The notes beneath the pieces are model-generated. The model saw only the letters and a list, made by a program, of their open reading frames with translations, made no database searches and was not told where the DNA came from. The position numbers and the translations under genes are program-made. A stretch of 64,000 bases of DNA, from NCBI RefSeq assembly GCF_036240795.1, contig NZ_CP108454.1, forward strand, positions 1,984,001 through 2,048,000, read 5' to 3'. The DNA is from Streptomyces sp. NBC_01268. GTDB lineage: Bacteria; Actinomycetota; Actinomycetes; Streptomycetales; Streptomycetaceae. Below, piece after piece: positions 1 through 10,716 of this stretch. The first letter of the stretch is position 1, and each line of letters starts with the position of its first letter.

Positions 1-390
<390 letters not shown>

Positions 391-405
391 GCGGTACGCG
401 TACGT

Positions 406-443
406 GAAGGGGCCCGGCCGTCCACCGACGCCCGGGCCCCTTC
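406..443. terminator. Hairpin between the convergent serB and sixA genes
   Basis: Perfect 12-bp stem (406-417 with 432-443) around a 14-base loop, flanked by a further CGTACG pair at 399-404 and 445-450. It lies between the ends of two convergent genes, so it probably terminates both. There is no clear U-tract, which is normal for actinomycete terminators. Confidence 0.7.
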
Positions 444-499
444 GCGTACGGACTCGGGCAGGGCCCGTACGGCTCGCGTACGGGCGGGCCCGGGACCGC

Positions 500-1018
500 T
501 CAGGCGTGCGGCGTCCAGAAGTCGGCCAGGGTGCCCACGCCGTGCTCGACGGACTTCCAGGAGCCGGTGAAGGTCACGACGGCGAAGGCGGCGGTGGGGA
601 AGCCGCTGCGGGTCATCCGGGCGAGGGTGTCGCCCTCGGCCTGTCCGGTCAGGGCGTCGGCGAGGGCGTGCATCCCGGGGTTGTGGCCGATGAGCAGGAG
701 GCCGTTCACCGTGTCGGGGGTCTCGTTGACGACGGCGATGAGCTCGCCGAGGGAGGCCTCGTACAACCGCTCCTCGTACACCGTCTTCGGGCGCTCGGGG
801 AGCTCGGGGACGGCCAGCTTCCAGGTCTCGCGGGTCCTGGTCGCGGTCGAGCACAGGGCCAGGTCGAGGGGGATCCCGGATTCGGCCAGCCGGCGGCCCG
901 CGACGGGGGCGTCCTGACGCCCGCGCTCGGCGAGCGGGCGCTCGTGGTCGGAGGTCTGCGGCCAGTCGGCCTTGGCGTGTCGGAGCAGCACGATCCTGCG
1001 GGGTGTGTCGACGCTCAT
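500..1018 (-). CDS. SixA-type histidine phosphatase
   Basis: 172 residues. The N-terminus has the LLRHAKADW motif, in which RH provides the catalytic phosphohistidine of the histidine phosphatase (phosphoglycerate mutase-like) superfamily. LLIGHNPGM near residue 105 supplies the second catalytic histidine, as in SixA proteins. E. coli SixA dephosphorylates phosphohistidine on phosphotransfer proteins; the substrate here is unknown. The start at MSVDTP was chosen because the upstream frame extension is shadow-like, low-complexity Arg/Pro sequence and SixA proteins are about 160 residues long. It converges on serB. Confidence 0.85.
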   Translation of the reverse strand: MSVDTPRRIVLLRHAKADWPQTSDHERPLAERGRQDAPVAGRRLAESGIPLDLALCSTATRTRETWKLAVPELPERPKTVYEERLYEASLGELIAVVNETPDTVNGLLLIGHNPGMHALADALTGQAEGDTLARMTRSGFPTAAFAVVTFTGSWKSVEHGVGTLADFWTPHA

Positions 1019-1077
1019 GCTCCACAGCTTTGCACGAATCAGGCCGTGTTGACTCGGAGAGCGCCGGGGAGCACGCC

Positions 1078-1293
1078 TCAGAGGGACAGCGTCTGCTGGA
1101 GCTGTTCCAGGAGCCGTCCGACGGTGATGTCGCCGCTCACGGCCTGCGCCTGCTCCGGTCCCGTGATGAGGAGGAAGAGGGCGACGAAGGCGAGCACCGG
1201 CAGGGCGAGCGCCCACCAGGGCAACCGGGTGTCGACACCGGCCGACGCGCGGGCGAGGTCCCTCCGGCCGCTGCTGTGGGTCTGCGCCGACAT
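1078..1293 (-). CDS. Small single-pass membrane protein, function unknown
   Basis: 71 residues. A basic N-terminal tail (residues 1-24) is followed by one clear transmembrane helix (about 25-43, WWALALPVLAFVALFLLI) and a short extracytoplasmic tail. A good ribosome binding site (GGAGG, 5 bases before ATG) supports the start. I do not recognise the family. It stands alone upstream of sixA on the same strand, and the 59-base gap makes co-transcription possible. Confidence 0.65.
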   Translation of the reverse strand: MSAQTHSSGRRDLARASAGVDTRLPWWALALPVLAFVALFLLITGPEQAQAVSGDITVGRLLEQLQQTLSL

Positions 1294-1461
1294 GGCCGCC
1301 TCCGTTGCTGGGAGTCACTGCGCGGAGCCGTTCTCCGCGATGTCTCCAACCTACGGAGCGCGGGGCTCGTGGCCCATCAGGTGACCCACCCACTCGACCC
1401 TGACACTCGCCCCCTAGGGGATGCGGGGGTTAACCCCACCCCGGCTCCCCGCCGGGCCCGG

Positions 1462-1578
1462 TCAGGGCGAGGCGAGGGAGGCGATCACGGCGATGACGGC
1501 GGTGATGCCCAGCATCGCGCCGAGCACGATGAGGAACTTCTTCTGGCCGTTCTGGGGGTTCGGTTCGAGTACAGGCAT
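1462..1578 (-). CDS. SGM_5486-family mini membrane protein, transporter-associated
   Basis: 38 residues: a polar N-terminus (MPVLEPNPQNGQKK) followed by one hydrophobic helix ending near ASLASP. This matches my recollection of the very short 'SGM_5486 family transporter-associated protein' of Streptomyces, which lies just downstream of a CynX/NimT-type MFS gene. It does so here too, with a 17-base gap to the end of that gene. A role as a transporter accessory peptide is inferred only from this linkage. Confidence 0.75.
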   Translation of the reverse strand: MPVLEPNPQNGQKKFLIVLGAMLGITAVIAVIASLASP

Positions 1579-1595
1579 GGGATCAGTCTCGCATC

Positions 1596-2894
1596 TCAGC
1601 ATTCGTCCTCGACGGTCCGGTCCCGGCCGGCGAGGCTGCCCACGACCATCTGCGGGATCATCAGGCCGGCCATGAGCGCGATGGGCAGCCCCCAGCCGCC
1701 GCTGTGCTGGTAGAGGATGCCGACGAGGAGCGGGCCGGGGATGGAGATGAGGTAGCCGACGCTCTGCGCGAAGGCGGACAGCTTCACGACGCCGGCGCCG
1801 GTCCGCGAGCGCATCCCGATCATGGTGAGGGCGAGCGGGAAGGCGCAGTTGGAGACGCCGAGGAGCAGGGCCCACAGCCAGGCGCCGCCGGCCGGGGCGA
1901 GGGCGAGTCCGGTGTAGCCGGTGAGGCCGCACAGGCCGAGGGCGACGACGATCGGGCCCTGGTTCTTCATCCGGGTCGCGAGCCGGGGTATGACGAAGGC
2001 GAGCGGAACGCCCATGACCATCGTGACGGCGAGCAGCACACCCGCGGTGGAGGCGGGGACGCCTGCGTCGCGGAAGATCTGCGGCATCCAGCCCATGGTG
2101 ATGTACGCGCCGGTCGCCTGGAGTCCGAAGAAGACGCCGAGGGCCCAGGCGGTGCGGCTGCGGGTGACCCGGGGCGCGGCAGCGGGTTCGGCGGCGGACG
2201 GCGCTACGGCCGGCCCGCCGGGCGCGGTCATGGAGCGGTCGCGCAGCAGCGGGAGCCAGGGCAGCACGGCGAGGGCCGCGAGGCCCGCCCAGACGCCGAG
2301 GCCGAGGCGCCAACTGCCGCCCATCGCCCCGGTCATGGGCACGGTCGCCGCGGCGGCCAGGGAGGTGCCGAGGGCGAGGGCCATGGAGTAGAGACCGGTC
2401 ATGCTGCCGACGCGGTCGGGGAAGTACTTCTTGACGATGACCGGCATCAGGACGTTGCTGAGCGCGATGCCCATGAGGGCGAGGGCGCTGGCGGCGAGGA
2501 AGGCCGGGGTGCCGCCGGCGAAGGGGCGCAGCAGCAGTCCGGCGAAGATCGCGGCCATGCCGGCGCAGACCACGGCCGCGGGGCCGAAGCGGCGGGCGAG
2601 GCGCGGGGCGGCGATGCCGAAGACGGCGAAGCAGAGCGGCGGTACGGAGGTGAGGACGCCGGCGACGCTGCCGCTCATGTGGAGCCCGTCGCGGACCTCT
2701 TCGAGGAGGGCGCCGAGGCTGGTGATGGCGGGGCGCAGGTTGACCGCCGCGAGGACGAGTCCGACGGCGACGAGTCCGGCGACCCAGCGGGCGGGGCCGG
2801 CGGGTGCGGCGGGATCGGCGGTGCCCGCGCGGGGGCGGGCCTCGGTGGGGGCGGCCTCGGCGGTGGGGGCGAGGGTCTGCGACTCGTCAGGCAT
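1596..2894 (-). CDS. CynX/NimT-family MFS transporter
   Basis: 432 residues with about 12 hydrophobic segments after a ~40-residue Ala/Pro-rich cytoplasmic N-terminus. The sequence around LVLAAVNLRPAITSLGALLEEVRDGLHMS is typical of the CynX/NimT (cyanate / 2-nitroimidazole) branch of the major facilitator superfamily, which mostly exports small anions or drugs. The substrate cannot be read from the sequence. It is divergent from a GntR-type regulator across a 94-base gap that contains an operator-like inverted repeat, so control by that regulator is likely. The SGM_5486 mini-protein follows in the same direction. Confidence 0.85.
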   Translation of the reverse strand: MPDESQTLAPTAEAAPTEARPRAGTADPAAPAGPARWVAGLVAVGLVLAAVNLRPAITSLGALLEEVRDGLHMSGSVAGVLTSVPPLCFAVFGIAAPRLARRFGPAAVVCAGMAAIFAGLLLRPFAGGTPAFLAASALALMGIALSNVLMPVIVKKYFPDRVGSMTGLYSMALALGTSLAAAATVPMTGAMGGSWRLGLGVWAGLAALAVLPWLPLLRDRSMTAPGGPAVAPSAAEPAAAPRVTRSRTAWALGVFFGLQATGAYITMGWMPQIFRDAGVPASTAGVLLAVTMVMGVPLAFVIPRLATRMKNQGPIVVALGLCGLTGYTGLALAPAGGAWLWALLLGVSNCAFPLALTMIGMRSRTGAGVVKLSAFAQSVGYLISIPGPLLVGILYQHSGGWGLPIALMAGLMIPQMVVGSLAGRDRTVEDEC

Positions 2895-2918
2895 GGGGCC
2901 ATCATAGAATCATGGGAT

Positions 2919-2934
2919 GATTGGTTGTCCAATC
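2919..2934. promoter_or_regulatory. Probable GntR operator in divergent promoter
   Basis: Perfect inverted repeat GATTGG-TTGT-CCAATC in the short gap between the MFS gene and the GntR gene. FadR-subfamily GntR regulators bind short palindromes of the TGGT-N-ACCA type, and the TTGGT...CCAA core resembles these. Position and symmetry suggest it controls both genes; binding is inferred. Confidence 0.6.
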
Positions 2935-2988
2935 TCGAACCAGTCATCGCAGAACCGACCCACTCCCCCAAGACGGAAGGTGCATCCC

Positions 2989-3678
2989 ATGGCGCTCGGC
3001 CATCCCCGGCGTGCCGGGCTCTCCGATCAGGTGATCACCCAGCTGCGGAACCAGATCACCTCGGGCGAGTGGCCGGTCGGCACCCGGATCCCGACCGAGC
3101 CGGAGCTCGTCGAACAGCTCGGCGTGGCCCGCAACACCGTCCGCGAGGCGGTGCGCGCCCTCGCGCACAACGGGCTGCTGGACATCCGGCAGGGCTCGGG
3201 CACGTATGTCGTCGCGACCAGCGAGCTGGCCGGGGTCATGCACCGCAGGTTCGCCGGCTCCGATCCGCGGGACATCGCGGAGCTGCGCTCGACGCTGGAG
3301 TCCTCGGCGGCCCGGCTGGCCGCGCAGCGGCGCACGGACCGGGACCTGAAGCAGCTGGACGCGCTCCTCGCGCGGCGCGAGGAGGCCTGGGAGTCGGGCG
3401 ACGCGGACGAGTTCGTGACGGTCGACGCGGCCTTCCACCACGCGATGGTGGTCGCCTCGCACAACGAGGTGCTGACCGAGCTCTACGCCGACCTCGGGCA
3501 CGTGCTGCGCGAGTGGCTGCGCGGCGACGTCGGCCGGGAGCTGCGGCCGGAGAACCACATGGACCACGCGCGCCTGGTCGAGGCGGTGCGCGAGGGCGAC
3601 GCCGAGCGGGCGGCGGCGGAGGCGGCGAGCTACCCGTTCCTCTGCCTCAGGAGCCCGGAGCCGCAGGTTCGTGGGTGA
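2989..3678 (+). CDS. FadR-subfamily GntR transcriptional regulator
   Basis: 229 residues. An N-terminal winged helix-turn-helix (about residues 10-75, with the signature EPELVEQLGVARNTVREAVR) is followed by an all-helical FCD effector domain with the D/H residues expected of a metal or carboxylate pocket (DAAFHHAM, HMDHARLVEA). The ATG at 2989 was chosen over an in-frame upstream ATG (2917) because GGAAGG lies 8 bases before it and family members begin close to the HTH. It probably represses the divergent MFS exporter and itself. The 3' end overlaps the convergent next gene by 32 bases. Confidence 0.88.
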   Translation: MALGHPRRAGLSDQVITQLRNQITSGEWPVGTRIPTEPELVEQLGVARNTVREAVRALAHNGLLDIRQGSGTYVVATSELAGVMHRRFAGSDPRDIAELRSTLESSAARLAAQRRTDRDLKQLDALLARREEAWESGDADEFVTVDAAFHHAMVVASHNEVLTELYADLGHVLREWLRGDVGRELRPENHMDHARLVEAVREGDAERAAAEAASYPFLCLRSPEPQVRG

Positions 3679-4042
3679 TCCACGCCGAGCGGATCTCCTT
3701 CCAGCACCGGCCGGTCACCCGGGCGTAGTCGGCGGGGCCGACCTCGACCGGGGCGCTGTCGCTGTCCACGTCCCACCAGCGGTCGCACTCGACGTGGAGG
3801 CGGATGCGGTCGGTGCGGGGATAGGGGTTCTGGCAGTGGGCGGTGGCCGTGGACCCCTCGACGACCGTGCGGCAGGAGGCGCCGACGTTCTCGTCCGGCT
3901 CGGCCGCGGGGGCGGAGCGGGGCGCGTCCTCGGCGGGGGCGGGGGCCGCCCGCACCTCGGCGGCGACGGCGAGACCGGCCAAGGCCGCGAGGAGCGCGGC
4001 GGCCGAGACGAGGGAGGGGGCCCGGGAGTACAGCGCGCGCAT
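3647..4042 (-). CDS. Secreted protein of unknown function
   Basis: 131 residues. A basic start (MRALYSR) and a hydrophobic core ending in AEVRAAPA look like a Sec signal peptide cleaved near residue 33. The mature part is acidic and has three cysteines, in ASCRTVVEG, AHCQNPY and HVECDRW, plus a fourth in TGRCWKE, which could form two disulfides. A strong ribosome binding site (GGAGGAGG) precedes the ATG. No family is recognised. The last 32 bases overlap the convergent GntR gene. Confidence 0.72.
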   Translation of the reverse strand: MRALYSRAPSLVSAAALLAALAGLAVAAEVRAAPAPAEDAPRSAPAAEPDENVGASCRTVVEGSTATAHCQNPYPRTDRIRLHVECDRWWDVDSDSAPVEVGPADYARVTGRCWKEIRSAWITHEPAAPGS

Positions 4043-4239
4043 GTGCGTACCTCCTCCCCGTCCGTGGCCCGTCAGCAGCCTGTCAGTAGCCGGAATGTCA
4101 CGCTCTGAACGTCACGCTTCGACCAGTCTGCGGTGATTCGCCGGACTTTTCGACTCGGGCCCGGGTTGCGGAAACGCGAAGGGGCCGGACGCCCGCCTTC
4201 CGGCGGTCGTCCGGCCCCTTCGGAGCACTGCGGGAGGCG

Positions 4240-5016
4240 TCAGGCGCCGATCGCGTGCAGGCCGCCGTCCACGTGGACGATCTCGCCGGTCGTCTTCGGG
4301 AACCAGTCGGAGAGCAGCGCGACGATGGCGCGGCCGGCCGGCTCCGGGTCGGACAGGTCCCACTCCAGCGGGGAGCGGGAGTCCCAGACGCTGGCCAGCT
4401 CGCCGAAGCCCGGGATGGACTTCGCGGCCATCGAGCCGAGCGGACCGGCCGAGACCAGGTTGCAGCGGATGTTCTGCTTGCCCAGGTCACGCGCCATGTA
4501 GCGGCTGGTGGCCTCCAGGGCGGCCTTGGCCGGACCCATCCAGTCGTACTGCGGCCAGGCGAACTTGGCGTCGAAGGTGAGGCCGACGACCGAGCCGCCC
4601 TCGCTCAGCAGCGGGAGCAGCGCCATCGTCAGGGACTTCAGCGAGAAGGCCGAGACGTGCATGGCGGTCGAGACCGACTCGAACGGCGTGTTGAGGAAGT
4701 TGCCGCCGAGCGCGTCCTGCGGGGCGAAGCCGATGGAGTGCACGACACCGTCGATGCGGTCGCCCAGGTGCTCGCGGACCTGGCCCTCCAGGCGCGCGAG
4801 GTGCTCGTCGTTGGAGACGTCGAGCTCCAGGACCTTCACGTTCTCGGGCTTGGGCAGCTTCTTGGCGATGCGCTCGGTCAGCGTGGGCCGGGGCCAGGCG
4901 GTGAGGATGATCTCCGCACCCTGCTCCTGGGCCAGCTTCGCGGCGTGGAAGGCGATGGAGGACTCCATCAGCACACCGGTGATCAGGATGCGCTTGCCCT
5001 CGAGAATTCCGCTCAT
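4240..5016 (-). CDS. fabI: Enoyl-[acyl-carrier-protein] reductase (NADH), FabI/InhA type
   Basis: 258 residues. It catalyses the last reductive step of fatty-acid elongation (trans-2-enoyl-ACP to acyl-ACP, NADH) in the cytoplasm. The glycine-rich NADH motif is replaced by the ENR-specific GVLMESSIAFHAA (residues 14-26), and the catalytic Tyr-x6-Lys pair is Tyr157/Lys164 (QYDWMGPAK). Both are diagnostic for FabI/InhA rather than FabG. The ATG at 5016 gives the normal family N-terminus MSGILEGKRILITG and lies four bases after the fabG stop, so the two genes are translationally coupled. In this clade it is the likely target of triclosan/isoniazid-class inhibitors. Confidence 0.95.
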   Translation of the reverse strand: MSGILEGKRILITGVLMESSIAFHAAKLAQEQGAEIILTAWPRPTLTERIAKKLPKPENVKVLELDVSNDEHLARLEGQVREHLGDRIDGVVHSIGFAPQDALGGNFLNTPFESVSTAMHVSAFSLKSLTMALLPLLSEGGSVVGLTFDAKFAWPQYDWMGPAKAALEATSRYMARDLGKQNIRCNLVSAGPLGSMAAKSIPGFGELASVWDSRSPLEWDLSDPEPAGRAIVALLSDWFPKTTGEIVHVDGGLHAIGA

Positions 5017-5020
5017 GTGA

Positions 5021-5776
<756 letters not shown>

Positions 5777-5813
5777 CTATCGGTCCGTTCCTCGATACGG
5801 AGAATCGGGCCCT

Positions 5814-5839
5814 GACAGTGGCGTACTGATGTCACTGTC
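5814..5839. promoter_or_regulatory. Inverted repeat upstream of fabG
   Basis: GACAGTG and CACTGTC (7-bp arms, 12-base spacer) lie about 80 bases upstream of the fabG start and about 85 bases before tldD, in the only gap between these divergent genes. Spacing and symmetry fit an operator for a dimeric regulator. No regulator gene is adjacent, so the binder is unknown. Confidence 0.4.
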
Positions 5840-5923
5840 GGATCCCTACAGAATGGTCTGGGCATCCCGGCGTAAAGCGCGACATGATCAGGGACGACCG
5901 GTCTCACACGACAGGAGACGACT

Positions 5924-7456
5924 GTGCCATCTGGCCCCCATTCCCTCGACGAAGCCTTCACGGCGCTCCCGCTGCGGCAGCTCGCCGACGCGGCGCTCGC
6001 CCGCGCGCGGGCGCTCGGCGCCGACCACGCCGACTTCCGCCTGGAGCGGGTGCGCAGCGCCTCGTGGCGGCTGCGGGACGCGAAGCCGTCCGGCTCCTCG
6101 GACACCACCGACCTCGGCTACGCGGTGCGGGTGGTGCACGGCGGGGCCTGGGGCTTCGCCTCCGGCGTCGACCTCACCATGGACGGGGCGGCGAAGGTCG
6201 CCTCGCAGGCGGTCGCCATGGCCAAGCTGTCGGCGAAGGTGATCGCGGCGGCCGGGTCCACCGAGCGCGTGGAGCTGGCGGAAGAGCCCGTGCACGCCGA
6301 GAAGGTGTGGGTCTCCTCGTACGAGATCGACCCCTTCACCGTCTCCGCCGAGGAGAAGAGCGGGCTGCTCGCCGACTGGAGCGCGCGGCTGCTGCGCGCC
6401 GACGGCGTGGCGCACGTGGACGCCTCGCTGCTCACCGTGCACGAGAACAAGTTCTACGCGGACACCGCGGGCACCGTCACCACCCAGCAGCGCGTCCGGC
6501 TGCACCCGCAGCTGACCGCGGTCGCCGTCGACGAGACCACCGGCGAGTTCGACTCGATGCGGACCATCGCGCCGCCGGTCGGGCGCGGCTGGGAGTACCT
6601 GACGGGCACCGGCTGGGACTGGGACAAGGAGCTCGACGAGATCCCGGGGCTGCTCGCCGAGAAGATGCGGGCGCCGAGCGTCGAGGCCGGCCGCTACGAC
6701 CTGGTCGTCGACCCGTCGAACCTGTGGCTCACCATCCACGAGTCGATCGGCCACGCCACCGAGCTGGACCGCGCCCTCGGCTACGAGGCGGCGTACGCGG
6801 GCACCTCCTTCGCCACCTTCGACCAGCTCGGCAAGCTGGCGTACGGCTCCTCGGTCATGAACGTGACCGGTGACCGCACCGCCGAGCACGGGCTCGCCAC
6901 CATCGGCTACGACGACGAGGGCGTCCAGGCCCAGTCCTGGGACCTGGTGAAGGACGGCACGCTCGTCGGCTACCAGCTGGACCGGCGGATCGCGAAGCTG
7001 ACCGGCCTCGGGCGCTCCAACGGCTGCGCCTTCGCCGACTCCCCCGGCCATGTGCCGGTGCAGCGGATGGCCAACGTGTCGCTCCAGCCGGACCCGGGCG
7101 GCCTGTCCACGGAGGACCTGATCGGGGGCGTGGAGCGGGGCGTCTACGTGGTCGGCGACCGTTCCTGGTCGATCGACATGCAGCGCTACAACTTCCAGTT
7201 CACCGGCCAGCGCTTCTTCCGCATCGAGAACGGGCGGCTCGCCGGGCAGCTGCGGGACGTCGCGTACCAGGCGACGACCACCGACTTCTGGGGCTCCATG
7301 GAGCAGGTCGGCGGCCCGCAGACGTACGTGCTCGGCGGCGCGTTCAACTGTGGCAAGGCCCAGCCGGGCCAGGTCGCCGCCGTGTCCCACGGCTGCCCGT
7401 CCGCCCTCTTCCGGGGTGTGAACATCCTCAACACGACGCAGGAGGCCGGTCGATGA
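5924..7456 (+). CDS. tldD: TldD-type metallopeptidase subunit
   Basis: 510 residues, the catalytic subunit of the TldD/TldE heterodimeric zinc protease. It carries the metal-binding motif HESIGH (residues 272-277, HExxxH), followed by the conserved [20 protein letters not shown] region. In E. coli TldD/E degrades unfolded peptides threaded into the cavity and is needed for maturation of microcin B17 and for CcdA turnover; the host role here is unknown. The GTG start is supported by GGAG seven bases upstream. It overlaps tldE by four bases (ATGA), so the two are co-translated. Confidence 0.93.
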   Translation: MPSGPHSLDEAFTALPLRQLADAALARARALGADHADFRLERVRSASWRLRDAKPSGSSDTTDLGYAVRVVHGGAWGFASGVDLTMDGAAKVASQAVAMAKLSAKVIAAAGSTERVELAEEPVHAEKVWVSSYEIDPFTVSAEEKSGLLADWSARLLRADGVAHVDASLLTVHENKFYADTAGTVTTQQRVRLHPQLTAVAVDETTGEFDSMRTIAPPVGRGWEYLTGTGWDWDKELDEIPGLLAEKMRAPSVEAGRYDLVVDPSNLWLTIHESIGHATELDRALGYEAAYAGTSFATFDQLGKLAYGSSVMNVTGDRTAEHGLATIGYDDEGVQAQSWDLVKDGTLVGYQLDRRIAKLTGLGRSNGCAFADSPGHVPVQRMANVSLQPDPGGLSTEDLIGGVERGVYVVGDRSWSIDMQRYNFQFTGQRFFRIENGRLAGQLRDVAYQATTTDFWGSMEQVGGPQTYVLGGAFNCGKAQPGQVAAVSHGCPSALFRGVNILNTTQEAGR

Positions 7457-8844
7457 GCCGCGTCAGCAAGCCGTACGAGATCGTCGAGAAGGCCCTGGAG
7501 CTGTCCCGCGCGGACGGCTGCGTCGTCATCGCCGACGAGGAGTCCTCGGCCAACCTGCGCTGGGCCGGGAACGCGCTCACCACCAACGGCGTCACGCGGG
7601 GCCGCACCCTCACCGTGATCGCCACCGTGGACGGCGCGCAGGGCACCGCCTCCGGTGTCGTCTCGCGCTCGGCCGTGACCGCGGCCGACCTGGAGCCGCT
7701 GGTCCGCGAGGCGGAGGCGGCCGCGCGGGCCGCCGGGCCCGCCGAGGACGCGCAGCCGCTGGTGGCGGGCGTGCCCTCCTCGCCCGACTTCACGGACGCG
7801 CCGGCGGAGACCACCTCCGCGGTCTTCGACGCGTTCGCGCCCGCGCTCGGCGAGGCCTTCGCCCGGGCCCGGGCCGGCGGCCGGGAACTGTACGGATTCG
7901 CCAACCACGAGCTCACCTCCAGCTACCTCGGCACGTCCACCGGACTCCGGCTCCGGCACGACCAGCCGAAGGGCACCCTGGAGCTCAACGCCAAGTCGCC
8001 GGACCGCTCGCGCTCGGCGTGGGCGGGGCGCTCGACGCGCGACTTCAAGGACGTCGACCCGGCCGCGCTCGACGCCGAGCTCGCCGTCCGGCTGGGCTGG
8101 GCCGAGCGCCGGATCGAGCTGCCCGCCGGGCGGTACGAGACGCTGCTGCCGCCGACCGCCGTGGCCGACCTGCTGATCTACCAGCTGTGGTCCTCGACGG
8201 CCCGGGACGCGGTGGAGGGCCGGACGGTCTTCTCCAAGCCCGGCGGCGGGACCCGCCTCGGCGAGACCCTCTCGCCGCTGCCGCTGACCCTGCGCAGCGA
8301 CCCGGACGAGCCGGGTCTGGAGTCGGCGCCGTTCGTGATCGCCCACTCCTCCGGCGACGACTCGTCCGTCTTCGACAACGGCCTGCCGATCGCCCCGGTG
8401 GACTGGGTGCGGGACGGCAAGCTGGCCCATCTGATCACCACCCGGCACACCGCGGGCCTTACTCACTTGCCCGTGGCGCCGGGAGCCGGGAACCTGATCC
8501 TGGACGGCGGCGGCGAGCGCTCCCTGGACGAGATGGTCGCGGGCACCGAGCGGGGTCTGCTGCTGACCTGTCTCTGGTACATCCGCGAGGTCGATCCGGC
8601 GACGCTGCTGCTCACCGGGCTGACCCGGGACGGCGTCTACCTCGTCGAGAACGGCGAGGTGGTCGGCGAGGTGAACAACTTCCGGTTCAACGAGTCTCCG
8701 GTGGACCTCCTGTCGCGGGCCACCGAGGCGGGCCGGACGGAGAAGACGCTGCCGCGCGAGTGGAGCGACTGGTTCACCCGGGCCGCGATGCCCGCCCTGC
8801 GGGTGCCGGACTTCAACATGAGCTCGGTCAGCAAGGGCGTCTGA
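7453..8844 (+). CDS. tldE: TldE/PmbA-type protease subunit
   Basis: 463 residues, the non-metal partner of TldD. It lacks an HExxxH motif, as expected for the TldE/PmbA subunit, but shares the overall fold (for example [20 protein letters not shown] and the C-terminal [12 protein letters not shown] segment). It starts inside the end of tldD (ATGA overlap). The pair occupies the interval between the fatty-acid genes and tyrS. Confidence 0.92.
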   Translation: MSRVSKPYEIVEKALELSRADGCVVIADEESSANLRWAGNALTTNGVTRGRTLTVIATVDGAQGTASGVVSRSAVTAADLEPLVREAEAAARAAGPAEDAQPLVAGVPSSPDFTDAPAETTSAVFDAFAPALGEAFARARAGGRELYGFANHELTSSYLGTSTGLRLRHDQPKGTLELNAKSPDRSRSAWAGRSTRDFKDVDPAALDAELAVRLGWAERRIELPAGRYETLLPPTAVADLLIYQLWSSTARDAVEGRTVFSKPGGGTRLGETLSPLPLTLRSDPDEPGLESAPFVIAHSSGDDSSVFDNGLPIAPVDWVRDGKLAHLITTRHTAGLTHLPVAPGAGNLILDGGGERSLDEMVAGTERGLLLTCLWYIREVDPATLLLTGLTRDGVYLVENGEVVGEVNNFRFNESPVDLLSRATEAGRTEKTLPREWSDWFTRAAMPALRVPDFNMSSVSKGV

Positions 8845-8903
8845 CCCGCCTAGACTGGCCGGGAACAGCTTTTCCCATTCACTACGCCGAGGAGACGGAC
8901 GAC

Positions 8904-10169
8904 GTGACGGACATCGTCGACGAGCTGAAGTGGCGTGGGCTCTTCGCCCAGTCCACCGACGAAGAGGCCCTGCGCAAGGCCCTCGCGGACGGTCCCGTCA
9001 CGTTCTATTGCGGTTTCGACCCGACCGCGGCCAGTCTCCACGTCGGCCACCTGGTCCAGGTGCTCACCGTCCGCCGGCTCCAGCAGGCCGGGCACCGGCC
9101 GCTGGCGCTGGTCGGCGGGGCCACCGGCCAGATCGGTGACCCGCGGCCGACCGCCGAGCGCACCCTGAACGACCCCGAGACGGTCGCGAACTGGGTGAAC
9201 CGGCTGCGCTCGCAGATCGAGCCGTTCCTCTCCTTCGAGGGCGAGAACGCCGCGGTCATGGTGAACAACCTGGACTGGACCGCCGGCCTGTCGGCGATCG
9301 AGTTCCTGCGGGACATCGGCAAGCACTTCCGGGTCAACAAGATGCTGACCAAGGACTCCGTCGCCCGGCGCCTGGAGTCCGAGCAGGGCATCAGCTACAC
9401 GGAGTTCAGCTACCAGCTGCTCCAGGGCATGGACTTCCTGGAGCTGTACCGGCGCCACGGCTGCACGCTGCAGCAGGGCGGCTCGGACCAGTGGGGCAAC
9501 CTGGTGGCCGGGCTCGACCTGATCCACCGGCTGGAGCCGGGGGCCCAGGTCCACGCCCTGGCGACCCCGCTGATGGTCAAGGCCGACGGCACCAAGTTCG
9601 GCAAGACCGAGAGCGGCGCCGTCTGGCTCGACCCGGAGATGACCACCCCGTACGCGTTCTACCAGTTCTGGCTGAACGTGGACGACCGGGACATCTCCAC
9701 GTACCTGCGGATCCTGTCCTTCAAGTCCCGCGAGGAGCTGGAGGAGCTGGAGAAGCTGACGGCGGAGCGGCCGCAGGCCCGTACCGCCCAGCGGGCGCTC
9801 GCCGAGGAGCTCACCACCCTCGTGCACGGCGCCGACCAGTGCCAGGCCGTCATCGACGCCTCCAAGGCGCTGTTCGGCCAGGGCGAGCTGTCCGAGCTGG
9901 ACGGTCCGACCCTCGCGGCGGCCCTCTCCGAGCTGCCGCACGCGCGGGTGTCGGAGCTCGGCCTGGTGGTGGACCTGTTCACCGAGGTCGGCCTCGCGCC
10001 GAGCAAGTCGGGCGCCCGGCGCACGGTGAAGGAGGGCGGCGCCTACGTGAACAACGTGAAGGTGACCGCCGAGGACGCCGAGGTGTCGGCGGACGAGCTG
10101 CTGCACGGGCGCTGGCTGGTGCTGCGCCGGGGCAAGAAGAACCTGGCGGCGATCGAGTTCGTCGGCTAG
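8904..10169 (+). CDS. tyrS: Tyrosyl-tRNA synthetase
   Basis: 421 residues, class Ic aminoacyl-tRNA synthetase charging tRNA-Tyr. The ATP-binding HIGH-type motif is HVGH (in [12 protein letters not shown]) and the KMSKS-type loop is KFGKT. A C-terminal S4 RNA-binding domain begins near residue 350 ([17 protein letters not shown]). The GTG start at 8904 gives the conserved [14 protein letters not shown]-terminus and has GGAG nine bases upstream; the frame remains open upstream but only as shadow sequence. No T-box leader fits in the 59-base gap before it. Confidence 0.95.
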   Translation: MTDIVDELKWRGLFAQSTDEEALRKALADGPVTFYCGFDPTAASLHVGHLVQVLTVRRLQQAGHRPLALVGGATGQIGDPRPTAERTLNDPETVANWVNRLRSQIEPFLSFEGENAAVMVNNLDWTAGLSAIEFLRDIGKHFRVNKMLTKDSVARRLESEQGISYTEFSYQLLQGMDFLELYRRHGCTLQQGGSDQWGNLVAGLDLIHRLEPGAQVHALATPLMVKADGTKFGKTESGAVWLDPEMTTPYAFYQFWLNVDDRDISTYLRILSFKSREELEELEKLTAERPQARTAQRALAEELTTLVHGADQCQAVIDASKALFGQGELSELDGPTLAAALSELPHARVSELGLVVDLFTEVGLAPSKSGARRTVKEGGAYVNNVKVTAEDAEVSADELLHGRWLVLRRGKKNLAAIEFVG

Positions 10170-10183
10170 CCCGAGGCCGTGAT

Positions 10184-10234
10184 CACGACGGAGGCCCGGT
10201 GGGCGCGCGATGCGCCCGCCGGGCCTCCGCCGTG
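10184..10234. terminator. Long hairpin after tyrS
   Basis: Arms 10184-10206 and 10212-10234 (23 bases, two mismatches) with a 5-base loop, between the convergent tyrS and the YeaQ-like gene. It probably terminates transcription from both sides. Confidence 0.75.
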
Positions 10235-10271
10235 ACCGGGCGCCGTCGGTGCGGCGCCGTCGGTCAGGTGC

Positions 10272-10547
10272 TCAGGCGCGTTGTCTGTTGCCCCTGATCG
10301 AGGTCCACAGCATGTCCCCCACGCCCACCACGGCGATGGCGCCGATGAGCTGGAGCAGATGACGGGTCCAGTCGATGCCCTTGGTGTCGTTGACCCCGAT
10401 CCAGGTCGCGACCGCGTTGCCGAGCACGCTTCCGACAATGCCGAACACGGTCGTCAGCCACAGCGGGATCTGCTGCTTGCCCGGGAGGATCGCCTTCGCG
10501 ATCAGACCCAGGACGAAGCCCACAATGATCGCCCACAACCAACCCAT
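10272..10547 (-). CDS. GlsB/YeaQ/YmgE-family membrane protein
   Basis: 91 residues with three hydrophobic segments: MGWLWAIIVGFVLGLIAKAI, then LTTVFGIVGSVLGNAVA, then a C-terminal one around LIGAIAVVGVGDML. The glycine-rich GLIA..PG pattern is typical of the transglycosylase-associated / GlsB family of general stress membrane proteins, whose biochemical role is poorly known. A strong ribosome binding site (GAGGAGG) precedes the ATG and rules out the longer upstream frame. Confidence 0.85.
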   Translation of the reverse strand: MGWLWAIIVGFVLGLIAKAILPGKQQIPLWLTTVFGIVGSVLGNAVATWIGVNDTKGIDWTRHLLQLIGAIAVVGVGDMLWTSIRGNRQRA

Positions 10548-10716
10548 CGTCGCCTCCTCGTGCGCATGTGTGCCCAGTCTCGGCCCGTGGTCCATACGGC
10601 GCATGTCGGGCGACTCCATCCGTGCCCCGGTCTCCTGCGCCGGCAAGGACGGGCGTACCGTGGAAGCAGGTACGGACCGGGGAGAGTCCGGCACGGCTGC
10701 TGGGTGGTGGAATGTG

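Noticed and set aside
8845..8903. T-box leader for tyrS
   Set aside because: The gap before tyrS is only 59 bases, too short for a T-box with Stem I and antiterminator, and no T-box sequence is present.
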